Origin: Myrmaecium sp. VS I D KN 1 | Taxonomy: Eukaryota > Ascomycota > Dothideomycetes > Valsariales > Valsariaceae | DNA length: 64,000 nucleotides | NCBI GenBank assembly: GCA_019775845.1 | Contig: JADQAV010000021.1 | Location: 62,001 to 126,000, forward strand | Reading direction: 5' to 3' | Part shown: in pieces, positions 58,881-64,000 of the stretch | Position numbering within the stretch: position 1 is the stretch's first letter | Layout: the number at the start of each line of letters is the position of its first letter | The notes under the pieces: generated by a model | Told to the model about the DNA's origin: nothing | The model's input: only the letters and a program-made list of their open reading frames with translations | Database searches by the model: none | Made by a program: the position numbers and the translations under genes

Positions 58881-59995
58881 AGGGGACGATTTGTCGAAGT
58901 TCTGTTTACAACATTCCACTTGGAGTATCAATTGGCAGTTTGCATCCGGGCTTTTTCCTTCAGGCGATATATCAAAATAACGACATGCAATATCATCATC
59001 CTCCAGAGCACATCTGCGACCATCTTCTGGCGATGCCCTTTGATATCGGCTGGCGCTTCGGTGGTTGGCATACCCTGTGATCACTGGTCTTCTCATTCGT
59101 TTTTTTTCCGACGCTCGCACATACACATCTTCCTCCTTGGGCCTTTTGGTATTTTCCTTTGTTGTTGTACTTTCGAGGGGTGGGGGAAGCTGCCGTGCAG
59201 GGGTTTTGCCCTTCTTCTCTCGTACGACCTCTTTTTCCTCCCTTTCCCTCCCTCTCTCTCTCTCTTTCTGTTTCCCTATAAAAGCCCTTGTGCGCGCGGT
59301 GAACGGTAGTCGGGTATCAGTCCAGCCATACCGCTACAGACAGACCTAATGACGGTATATAGACAGGAGGGGTCGGGTGTGTTGGTTGGTTCTTCTTTTC
59401 ATTAGCTTGTTGGCGGATTGTGGTTTCTTTTTCTGTCCGTTGTTGTTTTACACTTTTTTTTGTCGTGTTTTGTCGTTTGGTGGGCGGGATGATCTTCACT
59501 ACTATTATTTTGGGCACGTACACATCACACATCACACATCACCTCACATCACATTATATTACACATTCAGAGAGAGAGGCAGACATAAAATAATCTTTTT
59601 TTTTCCCTTCCCTTCTCTTTTCTTCGTGAGAGCGGAGGTTTGACCACGTTCCGGCTTTCTTTTCTTTGATGCATTTATTTATTCTATTTTATCCTGTCAT
59701 CCATTTTCCCCTCCGCCGTTGAATCCTTTCCTTTCTCCTATTTTTTTGTTCTCGATATGCCTCTTTCCCTACCTCCCCTCTCCTCCCCTCTTCGTACTTT
59801 CTCCTTCTAGGAAATACCACCTTTTTTTTTTTGTGCGTATATGTGTTCCTTCCTCCTTGTTACCCTTACCTTACCTTACTTGACCTTATCCATATTCTCC
59901 CTCCCTCCCTTCCCCCTCCGATCCTCCTCCTCCTGCTGCTCTTACCTGTACCCGCATCTTTCGCGTCATACTATCGTAGTACATCACGTCATTTC

Positions 59996-60054
<59 letters not shown>

Positions 60055-61016
60055 TACTACATACTTTTCTTCTTCTTCTTCTTCTTCTTTTTCTTCTTCA
60101 GGGAGATGAGCATCGTCACGAAACCGTCGTGATCTGAAGTAAGAAGGGGGGATAAGGTCTCGAGGAGGTACTGTACAGTAGGTACCTACTATGTAATCTG
60201 GTCGCGTCGCCTCGCCTGGCCTGGTATGGGAGGAAACTCTTTCTGTTCGTCCTGTCCTGTCCTATCCTGTCCCATACTGTCCCATCCTACTGTCCTCTCT
60301 CTTTCTCTCTCTCTATACGGGAGATTGTGCATAATATCTATCTACATATATACTGAATAGAAGCACGAACGTCCCGCCCTTTTTTTCGCTTGAATTGACT
60401 GTTTGCTTGCTTGCTTGCTTCCTTACTTTCTCCCTTTTTTCCTGTTATTACCTTTTTTCTTCGTCTCGTCGTCGTCGTCGTCGTCGGATATTCCTCCTTC
60501 CTCCTCCCTTCTCCTTCTTCCTCATCTTCTTCCTCCTCTCTTTATCACTCATGATCATCTACTATCTATACCTACACCTACCTACTTTCCCCACCTCCAC
60601 CTGCACCTCCACACCCACCTCCCGCGTTTCGTGGGTCGGTACCGTATGTACTGTATGCCACAGGCGGGCTGTGGAGATGCGGAGCGGAGGGATAAGAAGA
60701 AGGGGCAGGGGAATTGGAGATGGAGGGGGGTGGTGGGAGGTGTGTGTTGGTGGGTTGGTGTACACACATATCTACATATATATATTTCTCTTACACCTGT
60801 TCTGTTTTCTCTTTGCTGCGCCCCGGGGCGTTGTGCTTTTTGCCTCTTTGAATCCGCTTCCCCCCCATAGAGAGATGGTATGTAACTACCTGTCTTACTT
60901 ATAAAGTGAATCGAACTACTCAGTCTCTCTTCTTTCTTTTAAATCCATAGAGTGGAACGGAAACCATTCCAGCCCTTTCCCTCCCCCATCCCATCCCATC
61001 CCACTTCCCTCCAAAC
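58881..61016. other. Convergent intergenic region
   Basis: This lies between the stops of the PanE-like gene (+) and TRM44 (-). It is pyrimidine-rich with poly-T tracts, a TTTC microsatellite and a CTT run at 60066-60100. No gene is supported. Confidence 0.6.
59996..60055. repeat. TTTC tetranucleotide microsatellite
   Basis: About 14 tandem TTTC units, followed by a CTT-rich run. It produces spurious Phe/Leu/Ser frames. Confidence 0.97.
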
Positions 61017-62891
61017 CTAATGCGCCTTCCCCCCACCCCCACCAGCACCAGCACCAGCACCCAACCCCACCGCCCTCCTCACCCACTCCCGTCCCATCTC
61101 CTCCAAACTGCCCCCACCAGCAACAGCACTCCTCTGCTCCTCCAAAACAATCCGCCCCATCTCTCCGATCCTCTCCTCCAACCCCTCTTCCCCCTGCCCC
61201 CCCTTCTCCTTCGGCAACCCCAACACCGCCACATTCCGCGTGCTCGGAATCCGCAGGACCTCGGTCGCGACGTCGTAGCCCACGCGCCGCGTCAGCAGCG
61301 CGAGCCAGGCGGTCAGGGCGGCGTAGGCGGAGGGCTGCTGCTGGGGTTTACCCTTGTGCTTGCCCTGCCCCCGCGGCTCCTGCCCGCCCTGCCCCGGCTC
61401 CTCCCCGCCCTCCACGCCCTCTTCGGCCCGTTGGGCCTCGAGGGCGCGCCGCACCACATGCGTCGGCACGCGCCACCGCGCGCCGGTGAAATCATGGGTG
61501 CAGCAGGGGATGGCGAGGAAGGGGCAGCGGGTCAAGGAGGCGAGGAGCGGGGTCCAGGGGGTGAGTTCGTCGGCGTGGTTGCTGATGAGGAAGGTGCCGG
61601 GGGGGAAGGGGGCGGTGATGAACCCGCCATCTTGTTGATGCGGTTGTGGTGGCGCGAGCTCCGCCATTGCGGATCGGTAGACGGGAGGGACGAGCACGCC
61701 TTCGCGCAGGCAGGCGCGCACGTGCGCGGGAAAGCCGTCCCAGCTCTTGCGCGCGCGCGCGTCGAAGCCCCAGCCGGGCCAGCCCTCGGCGATGAGCAGG
61801 GAGACGAGGAGGCCGTTGCCGCAGCCGACGTCGACGAAGCCGGTCCACTCCGTTCGGTTCCCAGGGTTGCGCTCGTCTTCCTCGACCCCCCGGCGCCAGT
61901 ACCGCGACCCCCACCACTCGAGCAGGAAGGCGGCGATGCCGAGGTCTTCGAAGACGTGCTTGCCCGGGTCGGTGGCCTCGCGCCAGTTGGCGATGAGGGA
62001 TTTGGCGTATTTGGTTTTCAGGGCGGTGTACCGGTCTTGGAAGGCTTTTTGGGGGAGGAGTCGGTCGTGGTGGACGCGTTTGGTGTAGCCGGCGAGCTGG
62101 CCGTGGCCGTGCTTGTGGATGATGCGGAGCAGAGCGAGGGCGGTGCGGTGGAGGCGGAGCGGCGAGGAGGGGTCGCGTGGTTTGGCTTGGTCGCCCGATG
62201 AGGAGGGCTGTGGAGGGGTCGTTGGTTGGGGTGGTAGGGTGAGGGTGTGGTCGGGGAAGAGGCGGTAGTGGATGGTGATGTCGCCGCGGTTGGTGGAGGG
62301 ATGCCAGCGGTGTCGGATGCCGAGGCCGCGGACGGTGGGGTGGTACCACGGGATGTCGGAGGGGGTGGCGGCGTGCGGGAGGTAGAGGACGAGGTTTTGC
62401 TCGGTGCTAACCTCGCCGTCTTCTGCTTCTTCCGACGAGGAGAGGATGTAGCACGTTTGCACCAGCGGCTGGTCGAGCTGCGGGTTCCGCGGGATGAGGC
62501 GACGGACGAAGACGCGGTCGAACTTGTACGGGGCGGGGATCTGGATGGGGAGCGGTCGGTACTCGGGTTTCATGTGCTGGCTGTAGGGGAAGGAGGGCGT
62601 GCTGGTGTCGGTGATGGCGGTATGGTCGGTATCGCTGTCGTAGAAGATCTCGGCGCGGAAGAGGTAGGAGGAGGTGATGTTGGGGTTGCGGATGAGGTTG
62701 AGCATGACGTTGTGGAAGTAGGGGGGAGGGTAGGCGCAGGGGGTGGAGAGCACGTCGTGCCATTGCTCGGTGGGGAGAGCGAAGGTTGGCGGGGCGGCCG
62801 TGAGGTCGGTGGGGTGAAAGCGCTTGGGGTCGTCGATGGGCGTGGTGCTGTTGCTGCCTGAGGAGGCCGCCGGTGGTGGTGAAACTGACAT
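61017..62891 (-). CDS. TRM44: tRNA(Ser) Um44 2'-O-methyltransferase
   Basis: One uninterrupted frame of 624 residues. The N-terminal half has the TRM44 pattern WHDVLSTPCAYPPPYFHNVM, KFDRVFVRRLIPRNPQ and LVLYLPH. The middle holds AKSLIANWREATDPGKHVFE and DLGIAAFLLEWW, followed at about 352-385 by the S-adenosylmethionine motif FVDVGCGNGLLVSLLIAEGW with the acidic residue in GFDARARKSWD. FLISNHADELTPW and FLAIPCCTHDFTG are further conserved blocks. The enzyme methylates the ribose of U44 in tRNA-Ser in the cytosol. Insertions are low-complexity (EGGEEPGQGGQEPRGQGKHK and a Gly/Ala tail). The start at 62891 is the first ATG of the frame. Confidence 0.93.
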   Translation of the reverse strand: MSVSPPPAASSGSNSTTPIDDPKRFHPTDLTAAPPTFALPTEQWHDVLSTPCAYPPPYFHNVMLNLIRNPNITSSYLFRAEIFYDSDTDHTAITDTSTPSFPYSQHMKPEYRPLPIQIPAPYKFDRVFVRRLIPRNPQLDQPLVQTCYILSSSEEAEDGEVSTEQNLVLYLPHAATPSDIPWYHPTVRGLGIRHRWHPSTNRGDITIHYRLFPDHTLTLPPQPTTPPQPSSSGDQAKPRDPSSPLRLHRTALALLRIIHKHGHGQLAGYTKRVHHDRLLPQKAFQDRYTALKTKYAKSLIANWREATDPGKHVFEDLGIAAFLLEWWGSRYWRRGVEEDERNPGNRTEWTGFVDVGCGNGLLVSLLIAEGWPGWGFDARARKSWDGFPAHVRACLREGVLVPPVYRSAMAELAPPQPHQQDGGFITAPFPPGTFLISNHADELTPWTPLLASLTRCPFLAIPCCTHDFTGARWRVPTHVVRRALEAQRAEEGVEGGEEPGQGGQEPRGQGKHKGKPQQQPSAYAALTAWLALLTRRVGYDVATEVLRIPSTRNVAVLGLPKEKGGQGEEGLEERIGEMGRIVLEEQRSAVAGGGSLEEMGREWVRRAVGLGAGAGAGGGGGKAH

Positions 62892-63933
62892 ATCTTCGTG
62901 TCACTCTGGAAGTGCCCTCGTCCGGTTTCTTTCCTCCTGCTTTGCCGGGTGCCTGATTTGTTGCTTTGACGGTTTGGCAATTCGTCGCGATGTCCCCAAG
63001 AAAGAAGATGACGTGCAAAGCGCAAGTGTCACGCAGAACCGACGGGTTGGCAGCCGGCCAAGTCTGGTGGAGCACAAGAAGGCGGACAGGCGGAGTAAGG
63101 GAAAAAGTGTGACTGGCTCAGGAGAGGAGAGAACAGCGGGGAATGAAAGGAACGGGAAGAGGAACAGGTGATGGCTTTGTCCCCCGCAGATGCAATGCGT
63201 ATTGAAGAATCCGATGCCAACGGTCTTGAGCGCGGGATGCGGTGAGAGAAAGAGAGACTCTGACAGGAGGAAAAAACGATGGTGGCGGTGATGTTGAAGT
63301 CGTACTCGACTGGTTGTACTCCCTCAACTCAACCACTAGTACCCGAGACAGTGAATCCGGTCGGTTCGACGGGGAGCACAATGACGAAATGCCGTTGGGG
63401 TAGGGCTCTGGCTCTAGAGATGCCACGCACTCGCAACTCAGGACACGTGAGGAGGAGGTGGTGAGTATGCCGAGAGAACGGAAGGCGGACGGGTATGATA
63501 TAGACAGGGAAATTCCTGGTCTTTGGTGGTGATGATGATGCCCTACGACGGACTTCTTTCTATCTTTTCTGCGTATCGGCCGGAAAAAGAGTGATAGCAG
63601 GTACTGGGTTAGTAGATGTATAGAGCCCAGGTGATTGAGGTCAGAACCAGTCGGCGGGATCGGAGGGCTGACCGAGGCGGAGGAAAAATCACCAGGGCAG
63701 CAGCCCGAAAAGCGGCCAGGGTCCCGCCGGCGGGAGTGGGTCAAATCCGCCAATCCGCCGTAGCCAGATCCTCCTCCACCTCCGCTTCCGGTTCCATCCT
63801 AGTTCCATCTCCACCTCCGCCTCCACGTTCTCATCGCCGTCATAGTCGTTCACCCTATGGCCCTTCTTAACCACCTCAGCGCTGAAGCTCGGTGTCTCTT
63901 CTTCTTGGCTCCCTTGCGAGACAATCCGGTATC
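62892..63933. promoter_or_regulatory. Spacer upstream of TRM44
   Basis: About 1 kb between the TRM44 start and a possible plus-strand gene start at 63934. It has a CACGTG E-box at about 63444-63449. Short frames on both strands lack family features. Confidence 0.45.
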
Positions 63934-64000
63934 ATGGCATCACCATCATTAGGAGAGATACATGCCAGGTGCAGTATTATAGCTACGTCGCCGACGAGCA
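63934..64000 (+). CDS. Possible start of a gene cut by the window edge
   Basis: An ATG at 63934 opens MASPSLGEIHARCSIIATSP and stays open to the end. GAGATACATGCCAG/GTGCAG at about 63965 could be a donor. The leader before it is C/T-rich. Too short to name; it may be chance. Confidence 0.3.
   Translation, partial: MASPSLGEIHARCSIIATSPTS

Noticed and set aside
60001-60137. Phe/Leu-Ser repeat protein
   Set aside because: It is the translation of the TTTC microsatellite.
61020-62201. 393-residue plus-strand frame antisense to TRM44
   Set aside because: It is a shadow frame of the GC-rich TRM44 coding sequence, which has clear methyltransferase motifs on the minus strand.

Overview
The window looks like nuclear DNA of a filamentous ascomycete, most likely a Eurotiomycete (Aspergillus/Penicillium/Monascus-type relatives). 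Reasons: genes lie on both strands at a loose density; introns are mostly 50-160 nt with GTRNGT donors, CTAAC-like branch sites and YAG acceptors; and several predicted proteins (NAC alpha, ATP synthase d, glucokinase, SUB2, Flc-type TRP proteins) match Pezizomycotina families as I remember them. No search could be run, so genus is not claimed. No tRNA, rRNA, CRISPR array or recognisable transposon was found. Two 2-N assembly gaps sit beside poly-C runs (35781 and 41205).

Layout. 1-10065 is a 10-kb gene-poor tract with simple repeats, one imperfect 83-bp direct repeat pair and a few faint coding-like relics. 10066-14183 (+) is a Gin4/Hsl1-type septin kinase. 15369-18551 (-) is a run of three housekeeping genes: ATP synthase subunit d, NAC alpha and ribosomal protein L14. 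A minus-strand F-box protein (19540-20691) and a plus-strand Nup53-type nucleoporin (21006-22412) share a divergent promoter. 24363-27328 (+) is an Flc/TRP-like membrane protein. 29371-29633 (-) is a 64-residue hydrophobic microprotein and 31674-32396 (+) a BTB protein. 33567-34349 (-) is the MICOS subunit Mic19, divergent from a GNAT acetyltransferase (34723-35523, +). 36330-38034 (-) is glucokinase and 41475-42239 (-) is glucosamine-6-phosphate acetyltransferase. 42926-45672 (-) is a large disordered fungal protein. 47051-47647 (-) is an RNase P Rpr2-type subunit, divergent from the DECD helicase SUB2 (48047-49981, +). A second gene-poor tract (about 6.2 kb) leads to a ketopantoate-reductase-like protein with a disordered tail (56215-58880, +). 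61017-62891 (-) is the tRNA-Ser Um44 methyltransferase TRM44. A possible gene start touches the right edge.

The genes are mostly unrelated housekeeping functions: cytokinesis, translation and co-translational sorting, mitochondrial energy and cristae, nuclear pore and mRNA export, tRNA processing and modification, and hexose/amino-sugar supply to the wall. The less ordinary signals are a shared E-box plus CTAGCG promoter element in front of ATP7 and RPR2, a 16-bp inverted repeat in the MIC19/GNAT promoter, a probable acylated microprotein, a reading-frame conflict in the disordered protein, an unusually long first intron in SUB2, and an exon-like open frame stranded in the 50-56 kb tract. I did not find a convincing undescribed multi-gene system.
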